Shown one piece after another: positions 7,596 to 17,640 of a stretch of 64,000 bases of DNA. Positions within the stretch are counted from its first letter, which is position 1. The number at the start of each line of letters is the position of its first letter. The stretch lies in contig JAEUHW010000426.1 of NCBI GenBank assembly GCA_016793245.1, positions 62,001 to 126,000 on the forward strand, in the 5' to 3' direction. Under the pieces are notes generated by a model, which worked only from the letters and a program-made list of their open reading frames with translations, had not been told where the DNA came from and made no database searches. The translations under genes were made by a program, and so were the position numbers. The DNA comes from Planctomycetota bacterium (lineage in GTDB: Bacteria; Planctomycetota; UBA1135; JADKAF01).

Positions 7596-8816
7596 ATGGA
7601 TCCACGCGCGCTGCGCATCCTGCACGTCGACATGGACGCGTTCTATGCGTCCGTGGAGCAGCGGGATCGACCGGAGCTCCGTGGGAAGCCCGTCATCGTG
7701 GGCGGCTCGCCCGAGAAGCGCGGCGTCGTCTGTGCGGCTTCCTACGAAGTGCGCGCCTTCGGCGTCCGCTCGGCGATGCCCTCGGCGCGCGCGATCCGGC
7801 TCTGCCCGCACGCGGTCTTCCTCCCGCCGGACTTCGCGCGCTACACCGCGGTCTCGCGCGCGGTGATGGCGATCCTGCGCTCCTACACGCCCTTGGTCGA
7901 GCCGCTCTCGCTGGACGAGGCGTTCCTCGATGTCGCGGGCTCGCAGCGCCTCTTCGGCAGCGCGGAGGAGATCGGCCGCGCGATCAAGCGCCGCATCCGC
8001 GAAGAGCTCGACCTGGTGGCTTCCGTCGGCGTCTCGCGCACGAAGTTCCTGGCCAAGATCGCGAGCGATCACCGCAAGCCCGATGGGTTCTGCAGCGTGC
8101 CGGCCGAGGAAGAGCTCGCGTTCCTCCATCCGCTGCCGGTGGAGCGGGTCTTCGGCATCGGACCGAAGTCGGCCGAGCGCTTGCGGGCGATCGGCTATAC
8201 GACGATCGGATCCTTGGCGCACGCGCCGCGCGAGCATCTCCAGCGCGTGCTCGGGAGCTTCGCGGCACAAGCGCAGGAGCTCGCCTGGGCTCGCGATCCT
8301 CGCCCCGTGATCGCCGAGCGCCGCGAGCTCTCGCACGGCAAGGAGCGCACCTTCGAACGCGACCTCGTCGCGCCCGAGGAGATCGAGCGTCGGCTGCTCT
8401 ATCTCTCGCGCGAGGTGGGCTTCGAGCTGCTGGAGAAGGGCCTGGTCGCTCGCACGGTGGTCCTGAAGGTGCGCTTCGCGGACTTCCGCACGCTCACGCG
8501 TTCCCAGACCCTCGAGCGCCCGACCGCCGCGGGCGAGGTGATCTGGAACACCGTGAAGGAGCTCTGGGAGAAGGTCCCGCGGCAGCCGGTGCGCCTCCTC
8601 GGGGTGAGCTTGAAGAACCTCGGCGACGAGCTCCATGCGCCGGCTCAGGGCGAGCTCTTCGCCGCGAGCGACGACGAGGCGCGCGCCGCGCAGGAGCGGC
8701 TGCAGCGCGCCGAGCTCGAGATCCGCAAGCGCTTCGGGAGCGACGCCTTGCGCCCTCTGCGCTTCGTCGCGCCTCCGCGCGCGGAGGAGCGCGGACGGTC
8801 GGAGTCGGAAGACTGA
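7596..8816 (+). CDS. dinB: DNA polymerase IV, Y family
   Basis: A 406-aa translesion polymerase. The catalytic palm has HVDMDAFYASVEQRD (Asp12) and SLDEAFLDV (Asp107, Glu108), the three metal-binding acidic residues. SVGVSRTKFLAKIAS and the thumb helix-hairpin-helix VFGIGPKSAERLRAIG follow, then the little-finger domain from about residue 245. The C-terminus ends near FVAPPRAEERGRSE; no clear QLxLF-type clamp peptide is visible, although GELF occurs at about residue 353. The ATG start has GGGGATGGA just upstream. No LexA-type operator was recognised before it, so SOS control is not supported from the sequence. Confidence 0.95.
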   Translation: MDPRALRILHVDMDAFYASVEQRDRPELRGKPVIVGGSPEKRGVVCAASYEVRAFGVRSAMPSARAIRLCPHAVFLPPDFARYTAVSRAVMAILRSYTPLVEPLSLDEAFLDVAGSQRLFGSAEEIGRAIKRRIREELDLVASVGVSRTKFLAKIASDHRKPDGFCSVPAEEELAFLHPLPVERVFGIGPKSAERLRAIGYTTIGSLAHAPREHLQRVLGSFAAQAQELAWARDPRPVIAERRELSHGKERTFERDLVAPEEIERRLLYLSREVGFELLEKGLVARTVVLKVRFADFRTLTRSQTLERPTAAGEVIWNTVKELWEKVPRQPVRLLGVSLKNLGDELHAPAQGELFAASDDEARAAQERLQRAELEIRKRFGSDALRPLRFVAPPRAEERGRSESED

Positions 8817-8923
8817 GCTCGGGACCTCCCGACGAGAAATCCGAGAAGGCGCTCGGGTTTCGCGCGAGCTCCGCGTCCCGAGCCGCGGTTCTCAACCTCG
8901 GCTTCCTCTGCAGAGGGGCTCGC

Positions 8924-10201
8924 ATGCGCCGTCGTCCGTCCACCGCGGCCTGGTGCGCCGTCTTGTCGTTCCTATCCCTGCTCTCTTGGGACGCTCGTGC
9001 CGGAGAACCGAGCGGGGGCGCTTCCCCGCTCGCTCGCGCGCCGCGCGTCCTGGTCGTGGAGCCGGGGCGCCGAGGAGCGTGGTCGGATCTGCAGAGCGCG
9101 CTCGATGCGGCGCAGGCGGACGACGTGGTTTGGGTGCGCGGAGGAGAGCATCCGCCGATCCGGATCGAGAAGGGCGTCCATCTCCTCGCCGCGCCGGCCG
9201 CGCGCATTCGCTATCCGCAGGGAGGCAACCCGAAGTCCGCCGCAGCGATCGAGATCCGCACGACCTCGCGCGAAGCGGTGACCTTGGCGGGGATCACCGT
9301 CGAGGTCGGAGTCGAGCTCGCTTCCTCCGGCGCCGTGGTTCCCGCGGTGCGCGCGAGTGGTTGCGGCCGCTTGGTCCTGATCGACTGCCGGCTGGAGGGC
9401 GCCGGGCATGCGCCCGGCGTGGTCGGGGCCGCAGGTGCGGATGGAGCCGCGGCCGTCGAAGCGCGTGGCGTGGAGCAGATCTGGGTCTCGCGCTGTCGCT
9501 TGAGCGGAGGGGCGGCTGCCGCGCATGCGAGCCATCCGCTCGGGACGACGAGCGGCGACGGTGGGGCCGGGCTCTCCGCTCCGGATTCCGTCGTGCTCGC
9601 GCTGCGCTCGAGCTTCGCCGGCGGCGCGGGCGGAGAGCTACAGATCCTCGGCGGATCCCTGCTGCGTCGACGCGCGGGGATCGGAGGGCGCGGCGGCATC
9701 GGGCTCGCGGCGCGACTGGTTCTCGACGTCGGTTCGCGCTTCGAGGGCGGGAACGGCGGCGCGGCGCTCGAAGGGCGTCGTCGAGTCGTCGCGGCTCCGG
9801 AAGGAGAAGCCGTCCTCGGCGCGCAGACTCGTGTTCCGGACCAACTCGAGGCCTTCGCGGCGCCGCACGGGGAGGGACGCGTCACGCTGCTCGGGCTCCA
9901 GGCTTGGGGTGAGCTGAGCGTCCTCGCTTGCGCGGATCGCCTCGAATTCGATGAGCTCCTCGCGGGCGACGAGAGCTTTCCCTTCCTCGATCTCCGCACC
10001 GCGCTCCATGTCGATGCGGTGCCTTCCGCCGAAGTCCCGGTCGCGCCGGGACTCGTCGAGGTGCTCTTCGAGCTCGAGGGGCGCGCCGTGGCTCCCGTGA
10101 TCGGGATCCCGATGCTCGTGCAGCAAGTCCGGCAGTCGCCGAGCGGTGAAGTGCATTGGAGCAACCCGGAGATCGTGCTGCGCTGGCCGGCGTTGCCTTG
10201 A
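8924..10201 (+). CDS. Secreted right-handed beta-helix-like protein
   Basis: A 425-aa protein with a clear Sec signal peptide (basic start MRRRPS, hydrophobic core, cleavage near DARA-GE at about residue 26). The mature N-terminus, RVLVVEPGRRGAWSDLQSALDAAQADDVVWVRGG, resembles the opening of pectate-lyase-like parallel beta-helix proteins, and Gly/Ala-rich turns with alternating short strands follow to about residue 330. No catalytic residues can be assigned. A role as an extracellular or periplasmic carbohydrate-binding or structural protein is only a guess. It begins 107 nt after dinB. Base composition matches the neighbours. Confidence 0.65.
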   Translation: MRRRPSTAAWCAVLSFLSLLSWDARAGEPSGGASPLARAPRVLVVEPGRRGAWSDLQSALDAAQADDVVWVRGGEHPPIRIEKGVHLLAAPAARIRYPQGGNPKSAAAIEIRTTSREAVTLAGITVEVGVELASSGAVVPAVRASGCGRLVLIDCRLEGAGHAPGVVGAAGADGAAAVEARGVEQIWVSRCRLSGGAAAAHASHPLGTTSGDGGAGLSAPDSVVLALRSSFAGGAGGELQILGGSLLRRRAGIGGRGGIGLAARLVLDVGSRFEGGNGGAALEGRRRVVAAPEGEAVLGAQTRVPDQLEAFAAPHGEGRVTLLGLQAWGELSVLACADRLEFDELLAGDESFPFLDLRTALHVDAVPSAEVPVAPGLVEVLFELEGRAVAPVIGIPMLVQQVRQSPSGEVHWSNPEIVLRWPALP

Positions 10202-10378
10202 GTCGGTCGACCCCTTGGAGGCTCATCGCGTCGTCCGCGACGCTGCGCCTCACCTCGAGCTGCTTCACTTCGCCTCGGCGGCGCCCGATCGTGGGGCAGC
10301 CCTCCGCGGAAGCGTCGGCCCTCGACTTCGCGGGCTGACCGAAGACCTTCCTGCGGCGGTGGACAGCGATGTCCTCCC

Positions 10379-11020
10379 ATGACCGAGCAAGTGCAGCAGT
10401 TGATCGACCGCATCCGCCGCGATGGCGTGGCGGTCGCCGAGAAGGAAGCTTCCTTCCTCGTGGGCGCGGCGCAGCAGCGCGCGGCCGAGATCCTCGCGAC
10501 GGCGGAGCAACGCGCAGCCGAGCTGCGTCGTAGCGCCGAGCTCGACGCGCAGAAGTTCGCCGAGCGCGGCGAGCGCGCCTTGCAGCAGGCCGCTCGGGAT
10601 CTGCTACTGCGCGTGGGGCGCGCGATCGAGGACGTCGTCCTGCGGCTCCTCGAGCAGCGCTCCGCCGAGGCCCTCTCGCCCGATACGATCGAGCAGCTCC
10701 TCCTGCGCTTCGCCGAGGGCTTCGCCGATCGCGGTGGCGAAGCAGTTCCGCTCGACGTGTGGATCGGGCCCGAAGCTCAGGAGCGTTTGCTCGCGTTCTC
10801 GCGCAACGAGCTGCGCTCGGCGCTCCACAAGGGCCTCGAAGTGCATCTGGATGCGAATCTCTCGCGCGGCTTCGACCTGCGCTTGAAGGATGGCGAGCTG
10901 CGCCACGAGTTCCGCCCGCAAGCGATCGCCGCGGCGCTCGGCGAAGTCGTCCGGCCATCGATCGCCGCGATCGTGCAGCGCGCGGCCCTCGAGCTCGGCG
11001 CCGCGCCGCAGCGCACGTGA
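10379..11020 (+). CDS. atpE: V-type ATP synthase subunit E
   Basis: The first gene of the V-ATPase operon, 213 aa. The N-terminal half is a long charged helix rich in Ala, Glu and Arg (about residues 5-85, e.g. AEILATAEQRAAELRRSAELDAQ), as in peripheral-stalk subunit E; the C-terminal half is a mixed globular domain that attaches the stalk to the catalytic head. Assignment rests on this architecture and on being first in the operon, since E subunits are poorly conserved. The 177-nt gap before it carries no recognisable promoter. It overlaps the next gene by 4 nt (GTGA). Confidence 0.82.
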   Translation: MTEQVQQLIDRIRRDGVAVAEKEASFLVGAAQQRAAEILATAEQRAAELRRSAELDAQKFAERGERALQQAARDLLLRVGRAIEDVVLRLLEQRSAEALSPDTIEQLLLRFAEGFADRGGEAVPLDVWIGPEAQERLLAFSRNELRSALHKGLEVHLDANLSRGFDLRLKDGELRHEFRPQAIAAALGEVVRPSIAAIVQRAALELGAAPQRT

Positions 11021-11580
11021 CCCGCGCCTACTACTACTTCATCGCGAGCCTGCCGGGCTTGCCGTCCGCGGGAGCGCCGCCGCTCACGCGCGCGGGATTC
11101 CGCGCGCTCTGCGCCGAGCACCTCGATCCCCGCGACAAGGTCGAGCTCGAGGCGGTTCTTGCGGGTGCCGGCCGCTCGCGCTTCGCGCGGCGCCTCGGCG
11201 CCTTCGAGCGGCTGCTGAAGAACGCCTGCGCGCGCGAGCGTGCGCGGCGCAAGGGGATCGATCCCTCGCCTTACCTGCAGCCGCAGAGCCAGCTCGATCT
11301 GAAGCTCGAGCACGACGTCGCGCGAGCGTTCGCCGCGGAGCATCCGCTCGCGCGGGAACTCGCGCTCGACCAACTGCGCGTCGCGCGATGGCGACAGGAG
11401 TCTTTCTCCTCGCCCTTCGGCCTGGAGACCGTGCTGGCCTACGCGCTCGAGCTCGAGCTGCTGCAGCGCCGCTCCGAGCGGGGTGGAGACGCCGGACGCG
11501 CCGCGTTGCTGCGGCAGGTCGATGAAGTGCTCGCGGCCTTCGCCGAGCGTGAACGAACGAAGAACGAGGAGCAGCGATGA
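11017..11580 (+). CDS. DUF2764 V-ATPase-associated subunit
   Basis: A 187-aa protein starting TRAYYYFIASLPGLP, the hallmark of DUF2764. This family is found in V-ATPase operons of bacteria such as chlamydiae, spirochaetes and Bacteroidetes, at the place taken by subunit C elsewhere. It may therefore connect the rotor and the head; this is inference from position. The sequence is mostly helical, with many Leu/Arg/Glu residues. The GTG start overlaps the subunit E stop, and the end overlaps the subunit A ATG, so it sits firmly in the coupled operon. Confidence 0.82.
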   Translation: MTRAYYYFIASLPGLPSAGAPPLTRAGFRALCAEHLDPRDKVELEAVLAGAGRSRFARRLGAFERLLKNACARERARRKGIDPSPYLQPQSQLDLKLEHDVARAFAAEHPLARELALDQLRVARWRQESFSSPFGLETVLAYALELELLQRRSERGGDAGRAALLRQVDEVLAAFAERERTKNEEQR

Positions 11581-13328
11581 CGCAGTCGACGGGCAAGGTC
11601 AAGGCCGTGAACGGCAACCTCGTCGTCGCGGAGTTCGACCGGGACGTCCGCCAGAACGAGGTGACCTACGTCCACGCCGAAGGGCTGCGTCTGAAGAGCG
11701 AGCTGATCCGCGTGCGCGGGCGCTACGCCGAGATGCAGGTCTTCGAGGACACCACCGGTCTTCGCGAAGGCGACGCCGTCGAGTTCTCCGGCGAGCTGCT
11801 CTCCGCGGAGCTCGGCCCGGGGCTCCTCGGCCAGGTCTACGACGGCCTGCAGAATCCGCTGCCCGAGCTCGCGCGCGCGCAGGGCGCGTTCCTCCAGCGC
11901 GGGAATTATCTCGCGCCGCTCTCCAGCGAGCGCCAATGGAGCTTCACGCCGAGCGCCAGTGTCGGCGCGACGCTCGCCGCCGGTGCCACGCTCGGCAGCG
12001 TGCCCGAAGGCATCTTCGATCATCGCATCCTCGTGCCGCTCGCTTGGGAAGGCACATGGAAGCTCACGTGGCTCGCGCCCGCGGGCGAGTACACGATCCA
12101 GGACCCGATCGCGAAGCTCGTGGACGCGCAGGGCCGCGAGCGCGTGGCGAAGCTCTCGCAGCGCTGGCCCGTGAAGCTGCCGATCCGCGCCTATGCCGAG
12201 CGTCTGCGTCCGAGCGAGCCGCTGACGACGCAGGTGCGCATCATCGACACCTTCTTCCCCGTGGCGCGCGGCGGTACCTACTGCATCCCCGGCCCGTTCG
12301 GCGCGGGAAAGACGGTGCTGCAGCAGATCACGAGCCGCAACGCCGACGTCGACGTGGTGATCGTCGCCGCGTGCGGTGAGCGCGCGGGCGAGGTCGTGGA
12401 GACGCTGCGCGAGTTCCCCGAGCTCACCGACCCGCGTACCGGCCGCAGCTTGATGGAGCGGACCCTCATCATCTGCAACACGAGCTCGATGCCCGTCGCG
12501 GCGCGCGAGGCGTCGGTGTACCTCGGCATCACCATTGCCGAGTACTACCGCCAGATGGGGCTGCACGTGCTGCTGCTCGCCGATAGCACCTCGCGCTGGG
12601 CGCAGGCGCTGCGCGAGGTCTCGGGGCGACTCGAGGAGATCCCCGGCGAAGAGGCCTTCCCGGCCTACCTGGAGTCGGTGATTGCCGGCTTCTACGAGCG
12701 CGGCGGGATGGTGCGCCTCAACGACGGGCGCATGGGCTCGGTCACGATCGGCGGCACGGTGAGTCCGGCGGGCGGCAACTTCGAGGAGCCCGTGACGCAG
12801 GCCACGCTGAAGGTCGTGGGCGCGTTCCACGGCCTCTCGCGCGAGCGCTCCGATGCGCGGCGCTACCCCGCGATCCATCCGCTCGAGAGCTGGAGCAAGT
12901 ACGAAACGATCGTCGCGCGCGAGCTCGTGGCCCTGGGCCGCCGCACGCTGCGCCGCGGCAACGAGGTCCACCAGATGATGAAGGTGGTCGGCGAGGAAGG
13001 CACCTCGATCGACGACTTCGTCACCTACCTGAAGGCCGAGTACCTCGACGCGAGCTACCTGCAGCAGGACGCCTACCACGAGGTCGATGCGGCGACGCCG
13101 CGCGAGCGGCAGGTCGAGGTCTACGGCTGGATCGGGAACCTGCTCGGGCAAGCGCTGCGCTTCGCGAGCAAGGACGAGGCGCGGAGCTTCTTCCAGCGTC
13201 TGACCCAGGCCACCAACGACTGGAATCGGACGCCGCGCGGCAGCAGCGAATACGAAGAGGCGCGAGCCAAGCTCGACGGCATGGTCGCCGAGCATGCGGT
13301 GGGGAACGAGGGCCGGAGCCAGCGATGA
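11577..13328 (+). CDS. atpA: V-type ATP synthase catalytic subunit A
   Basis: A 583-aa catalytic subunit. The Walker A loop is GPFGAGKT (residues 239-246), in the V/A-type form rather than the F-type [32 protein letters not shown] is the conserved catalytic-glutamate region, and [34 protein letters not shown] is a family signature. The V-type specific non-homologous insert lies at about residues 110-190. Overlaps by 4 nt at both ends (ATGA) show tight coupling with DUF2764 and subunit B. It hydrolyses or synthesises ATP in the V1 head. Confidence 0.97.
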   Translation: MTQSTGKVKAVNGNLVVAEFDRDVRQNEVTYVHAEGLRLKSELIRVRGRYAEMQVFEDTTGLREGDAVEFSGELLSAELGPGLLGQVYDGLQNPLPELARAQGAFLQRGNYLAPLSSERQWSFTPSASVGATLAAGATLGSVPEGIFDHRILVPLAWEGTWKLTWLAPAGEYTIQDPIAKLVDAQGRERVAKLSQRWPVKLPIRAYAERLRPSEPLTTQVRIIDTFFPVARGGTYCIPGPFGAGKTVLQQITSRNADVDVVIVAACGERAGEVVETLREFPELTDPRTGRSLMERTLIICNTSSMPVAAREASVYLGITIAEYYRQMGLHVLLLADSTSRWAQALREVSGRLEEIPGEEAFPAYLESVIAGFYERGGMVRLNDGRMGSVTIGGTVSPAGGNFEEPVTQATLKVVGAFHGLSRERSDARRYPAIHPLESWSKYETIVARELVALGRRTLRRGNEVHQMMKVVGEEGTSIDDFVTYLKAEYLDASYLQQDAYHEVDAATPRERQVEVYGWIGNLLGQALRFASKDEARSFFQRLTQATNDWNRTPRGSSEYEEARAKLDGMVAEHAVGNEGRSQR

Positions 13329-14671
13329 AGACCACGTACACGCGCGTCGAGCAGATCGTCGGCAACGTGATCGCGGTGCGCGCGACGAACGTCGCCTACC
13401 GCGAGCTCGCCGAGGTCAGCTCGGCGCAGGGGCGCTCGCTGGCGCAGGTGATCCGCTTGGAGTCGGGGCGCGCCTTCCTGCAGGTCTTCGCCGGCACGCG
13501 CGGTATCGGGACCGACGCGGAGGTGCGCTTCCTGGGGCACCCGATGCGCGTCCACTTCTCGGAGGCGCTGCTCGGCCGCGCGTTCGACGGCAGCGCGCGG
13601 CCGCGCGACAAGGGCCCCGAGCTCGAGCACTCGTGGGTGAGCGTCGCCGGCCCTTCGGTGAACCCTGCCGAGCGCGTGATCCCGCGCCGCATGGTGCGCA
13701 CCGGGATCCCGATGATCGACGTGTTCAATACGCTGGTCGAATCGCAGAAGCTGCCGATCTTCTCGGTGGCCGGCGAGCCCTATAACCCGCTCTTGGCGCG
13801 CATCGCGCTGCAGGCCGAAGTCGACGTCATCGTCCTCGGCGGCATGGGCCTCAAGTACGACGACTACCTCTACTTCCGCGACACGCTGGAGGCGGAAGGC
13901 GCGCTCGGGCGCACGGTGATCTTCGCGCACACCGCCTCCGATCCGGTGGTCGAGTGCTTGATGGTGCCGGACCTCGCCCTGGCCGTCGCGGAGCAGTTCG
14001 CGGTGGGAGGCAAGCGCGTGCTCGTGCTCCTCAGCGACATGACGAACTTCGCCGACGCGCTGAAGGAGATCGCCATCACGATGGAGCAGATCCCCAGCAA
14101 CCGCGGCTACCCGGGCGACCTCTACAGCCAGCTCGCGGCGCGCTACGAGAAGGCGGTCGACTTCGAGCACGCCGGGTCGATCACCATCCTCGCGGTGACG
14201 ACGATGCCCGGCGACGACGTGACGCATCCGGTGCCCGACAACACGGGCTACATCACCGAAGGGCAGTTCTATCTCCGCGGCGGGCGCATCGAGCCCTTCG
14301 GCTCGCTCTCGCGCTTGAAGCAGTTCGTGAACGGCCGCACGCGCGAGGATCACCGCACGTTGATGAACGTGATGATCCAGCTCTACGCGGCGTGCAAGGA
14401 GTCGCGCGAGAAGCTCGCGATGGGCTTCCAGATGAGCTCCTGGGACCAGAAGCTGCTCTCTTTCGGCCAGCGCTTCGAGCGCGAGATGATGGATCTCGAC
14501 GTGAACATCCCGCTGGAGCAGGCGCTCGACCTGGGCTGGCGCATCCTCGGCGAGTGCTTCGAGCCGGCCGAGACCGGCATCGCCAGCAAGATGATCGAGA
14601 AGTTCTGGCCGCGGCCGCAGGCGCAGCCGAGCGCAGCCACCGCGCGACGCGAGGTCGGCTCCGCGCGCTGA
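13325..14671 (+). CDS. atpB: V-type ATP synthase subunit B
   Basis: A 448-aa non-catalytic partner of subunit A in the hexameric head. It is homologous to A but lacks a Walker A loop: the corresponding region reads [18 protein letters not shown]. Conserved blocks include [32 protein letters not shown] and [19 protein letters not shown], the last typical of V/A-type B subunits. A short Ala/Arg/Pro tail follows about residue 430. It overlaps subunit A by 4 nt and lies 10 nt before subunit D. Confidence 0.97.
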   Translation: MKTTYTRVEQIVGNVIAVRATNVAYRELAEVSSAQGRSLAQVIRLESGRAFLQVFAGTRGIGTDAEVRFLGHPMRVHFSEALLGRAFDGSARPRDKGPELEHSWVSVAGPSVNPAERVIPRRMVRTGIPMIDVFNTLVESQKLPIFSVAGEPYNPLLARIALQAEVDVIVLGGMGLKYDDYLYFRDTLEAEGALGRTVIFAHTASDPVVECLMVPDLALAVAEQFAVGGKRVLVLLSDMTNFADALKEIAITMEQIPSNRGYPGDLYSQLAARYEKAVDFEHAGSITILAVTTMPGDDVTHPVPDNTGYITEGQFYLRGGRIEPFGSLSRLKQFVNGRTREDHRTLMNVMIQLYAACKESREKLAMGFQMSSWDQKLLSFGQRFEREMMDLDVNIPLEQALDLGWRILGECFEPAETGIASKMIEKFWPRPQAQPSAATARREVGSAR

Positions 14672-14681
14672 GCGCGATCCC

Positions 14682-15287
14682 ATGGCACTGCTCAAGCTCT
14701 CGAAGAACGAGCTGAAGGCGCAGCGCGACGCGCTGAAGCGCTATCAGCGCTACCTGCCGACGCTGCAGCTGAAGAAGCAGCAGCTCCAGGTGGAGCTGCG
14801 CGCCGCCGAGCAGCGCCTGGAGCGCAGCCGCGCCGAGGAGCGCGAGCTGCTGGACGGCCTCGCCGCGTGGATCGAGCTCCTCGCCGAGCCGTTCGAGCTC
14901 GGGGCCTATCTGCGCCTCGAGGGCTACGAGACCGGCATCGGCAACGTCGCGGGCGTCGCGATCCCGACCCTGGGCGAGCTGCGCTTCGCGCGCGAGCTGC
15001 CCGATCTCTTCGCCACGCCGCCGTGGGGCGATGAAGCGCTGGAGGTCCTGGAGAAGGTCGTGCGCCTCCGCATCGAGCGCGAGATCTTCGAGGCTCAGCG
15101 CGCGCGACTCGCCGCCGAGCTGCGCACGACGAGCCAGCGCGTGAATCTCTTCGAGCGCGTGAAGATCCCCGAGTGCAAAGACGCGATCCGCCGCATCCGC
15201 ATCGCGCTCGGCGACCGCATGACCCTCGATGTCGCGCGCGGCAAGATCGCGAAGGCGAAGAGCGGCGAGCGGGAGAGCTCCGCATGA
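14682..15287 (+). CDS. atpD: V-type ATP synthase subunit D
   Basis: The central rotor shaft, 201 aa. The two long antiparallel coiled-coil helices are visible: residues 1-60 (LKLSKNELKAQRDALKRYQRYLPTLQLKKQQLQ) and about 125-195, with a short globular insert between them. The C-terminal motif RVNLFERVKIPECKDAIRRIRIALGD is a subunit D hallmark. The length matches the family. It overlaps subunit I by 4 nt (ATGA). Confidence 0.93.
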   Translation: MALLKLSKNELKAQRDALKRYQRYLPTLQLKKQQLQVELRAAEQRLERSRAEERELLDGLAAWIELLAEPFELGAYLRLEGYETGIGNVAGVAIPTLGELRFARELPDLFATPPWGDEALEVLEKVVRLRIEREIFEAQRARLAAELRTTSQRVNLFERVKIPECKDAIRRIRIALGDRMTLDVARGKIAKAKSGERESSA

Positions 15288-17107
15288 TCACGCCGATGCG
15301 CAAGGTCGCGCTGCTCGGCCTCTCCGCCGAGCGCGAGCTCACGCTGCTGCGCCTGCGCGAGCTCGGCGTGCTGCACGTCGTCGCCGAGCAGGTTCCCGCC
15401 GGGCCGGCGCTCGACGAAGCGAAGGAGCGCCTGCGCCATGCGCGCGCGGTGGCCGTTGCGCTCGAGTCGAAGACGCCGCCGTCGCGCGCTCCGCGCCGCT
15501 CCGGCGCCGAGCTCGTGCGCGCCTTCGAGCAGCTGCAGCAGCGGAAATGCGAGAGCGAGCGTCTCGTGCAGGAGCTCGAGGCCGAAGTGCGCGCGGGTGA
15601 GCCTTTCGGCGACTTCGATCCCACGAGCGCCCTCGCGCTCGAGGAGCGCGGGCTCGAGCTGAAGCTCTACCGCGGCGCTCCCGAAGCGCTGCCGCGGAAC
15701 GTGCCCGCGGGCTCCGCTCTGGTCGTCCTCGGCGAGAGCGATGGGCAGTGTTCCGTGGCGTTTTTCGGGCCGCGCGAGGCCGAGCTCCCGCTGCGCCGCT
15801 GCGAGCTCCCGGCGCGTCCGCTGCGCGAGGCGCGAACCGCGCTCGCGGCGCAGCACACCGCGCAGGCCGCGCTCGAGCGTGAGCTCGAGCTGCTGCGCGC
15901 CGAGCGGGCCGCGCTCCCGAGCTATCTCGCGCAGCTCGAGGACGAGGTCCAGCTCCTCGCGGCGCAGGCGAGCATGGGCTCCGAGGCCGAGCTCGCCTGG
16001 ATCCGCGGCTACTGCCCGGAAGTGCAGATCGAAGCCCTCGCCGCCGCGGCCGCGAGCCACGGCTGGGCGCTCTCGGTCCGCGAGCCGAGCGCGAGCGATC
16101 AGCCGCCGACGCTGCTCTCCGGAGCGGCGTGGGTGCAGCAGGTGCACGGCGTGCTGCGCGCGATCGGCATCCTGCCCGGCTACGGCGAGCCGGACGTGAG
16201 CCCGCTCTTCCTCGTGTTCCTGGTGCTCTTCGCCGCGATGCTGATCGGCGACGCGGGCTACGGCGCGTTGATCCTGCTCGCAGTGGCCGTCGTGCGTTGG
16301 CGTGCGCCGCGCGTCGATCGTCAGGCGCTGCGCCTCCTCACCACGATGGGCGTCGGCACGGTCGCGTGGGGCGTCATCACCGGCACCTGGTTCGCGCTGC
16401 AGGGCCTGCCGAGCGCGCTGCAAGCGCTGCGCATCGAGTGGCTCGCCGGAGCGGATCCGCAGCAGAGCGCCCGCAACGTGATGCTGCTCTGCTTCTTGCT
16501 CGGCGCGCTGCATCTGACACTCGCCCATCTCTGGGCGGCGCTCCGCATCGGCTGGAAGCTCCCTGCGCTCGCGCAGCTCGGCTGGGTCGCGACGACCTGG
16601 ACGATGTTCTTCGCCGCGCGCGCGATGGTGCTCGGCGCGCCGTTCCCCGCGCTGGGAACGACGCTCGCCGTGCTCGGCATCGCCGCGATCGCGCTCTTCA
16701 TGACCCCGCTGCGGCAGATCAAAGACGAGTGGTTCAACCACGTCATGCTGCCGCTCTCGCTGGTCTCGAACTTCGTCGACGTCGTCTCCTACCTGCGCCT
16801 CTTCGCGGTGGGGACGGCGGGCGTCGCGGTCGCCGGCGCGTTCAACGAGATGGCCGCGCGTGTCGCCGAGAGCGGTCCCTTGGGCTGGCTCTTCGCCGCG
16901 CTCGTCGCCATCTTCGGCCATAGCTTGAACCTGCTTCTCTGCGCCATGGGCGTCCTCGTCCATGGCGTGCGCTTGAACACCCTCGAGTTCTCCGCGCACC
17001 TCGGCCTGCAGTGGAGCGGGACACCATACGCGCCGCTCGCGAGGCGCCGCGCCGATCCAGGCGCCGCCTCCGAGGGCTCCGTCGTCAACACACCTTCGTC
17101 CGGATAG
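15284..17107 (+). CDS. atpI: V-type ATP synthase subunit I (subunit a)
   Basis: A 607-aa stator subunit that forms the ion half-channels next to the K ring. The N-terminal half (about 1-285) is cytoplasmic with coiled-coil stretches; the C-terminal half has seven or eight membrane segments from about residue 305. Family motifs include FLVFLVLFAAMLIGDAGYG, FNHVMLPLSLVSNFVDVVSYLRLFAVG, which contains the conserved Arg in SYLRLF, and FGHSLNLLLCAMGVLVHGVRLNTLEF. The ATG start lies in the subunit D stop. Its length is similar to other bacterial V-type I subunits. Confidence 0.95.
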   Translation: MITPMRKVALLGLSAERELTLLRLRELGVLHVVAEQVPAGPALDEAKERLRHARAVAVALESKTPPSRAPRRSGAELVRAFEQLQQRKCESERLVQELEAEVRAGEPFGDFDPTSALALEERGLELKLYRGAPEALPRNVPAGSALVVLGESDGQCSVAFFGPREAELPLRRCELPARPLREARTALAAQHTAQAALERELELLRAERAALPSYLAQLEDEVQLLAAQASMGSEAELAWIRGYCPEVQIEALAAAAASHGWALSVREPSASDQPPTLLSGAAWVQQVHGVLRAIGILPGYGEPDVSPLFLVFLVLFAAMLIGDAGYGALILLAVAVVRWRAPRVDRQALRLLTTMGVGTVAWGVITGTWFALQGLPSALQALRIEWLAGADPQQSARNVMLLCFLLGALHLTLAHLWAALRIGWKLPALAQLGWVATTWTMFFAARAMVLGAPFPALGTTLAVLGIAAIALFMTPLRQIKDEWFNHVMLPLSLVSNFVDVVSYLRLFAVGTAGVAVAGAFNEMAARVAESGPLGWLFAALVAIFGHSLNLLLCAMGVLVHGVRLNTLEFSAHLGLQWSGTPYAPLARRRADPGAASEGSVVNTPSSG

Positions 17108-17121
17108 GGGAGGAACGCCGC

Positions 17122-17607
17122 GTGGATGTCGAGACCATGGCTTCGCTGGGCAAGATCGGTGGAGCGCTCGCGCTCAGTTTGGGCGCTTTGGGCTCCACGC
17201 TCGGCGTCGGCGCCGCGGGGCCCGCGGCGGTCGGGAGCTGGAAGAAGTGCTTCGCGCAGGAGAAGCCCGCACCCTTCGTGCTGGTGACCTTCGTGGGTGC
17301 CCCGCTCTCGCAGACGATCTACGGCATGATCCTGATGAACCAGATCCTCGCCAAGTGCACGCTGCAGGCGGGCCAGACGGCGGAGCAGTACGCCGCGGCC
17401 GTGTCGAACTGGCCCGCGATGCTGGTGATCGGGCTCTTCGGCGGCGCGGCGATCGGGCTCTCCGCGTGGTTCCAAGGCATCATCGGCGCCTCGGCTTCCG
17501 ATGCGATGGCCGAGACCGGCAAGGGCTTCGGCAACTACCTGATGGCGCTCGGCATCGTCGAGACCGTGGCGCTCTTCGTCATGGTGTTCATCGGCGGCCT
17601 GGTCTGA
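17122..17607 (+). CDS. atpK: V-type ATP synthase subunit K (rotor ring proteolipid)
   Basis: A 161-aa proteolipid with four hydrophobic helices, i.e. a duplicated c-type hairpin, as in V-type K subunits. Only the second hairpin carries the ion-binding acid (IVETVALF, Glu147). The first has PLSQTIYG, which lines up with PGTQGLYG in Enterococcus hirae NtpK, keeping a hydroxyl (Ser63) and Gln64; Gln118 (SAWFQG) lines up with NtpK Gln110. These are Na+ ligands there, so a Na+-coupled ring is possible here. The GTG start is 7 nt after a strong AGGGGAGGA (17106-17114); an in-frame ATG at 17137 is the alternative. It is the last gene of the operon. Confidence 0.9.
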   Translation: MDVETMASLGKIGGALALSLGALGSTLGVGAAGPAAVGSWKKCFAQEKPAPFVLVTFVGAPLSQTIYGMILMNQILAKCTLQAGQTAEQYAAAVSNWPAMLVIGLFGGAAIGLSAWFQGIIGASASDAMAETGKGFGNYLMALGIVETVALFVMVFIGGLV

Positions 17608-17640
17608 GCCGAGCGCGCGCGAGCGGAGCCGAGGCTCCGC

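Noticed and set aside
7596..8816. SOS control of dinB
   Set aside because: No LexA-type palindrome was found in the 90 nt upstream, which are mostly the end of the hairpin array.
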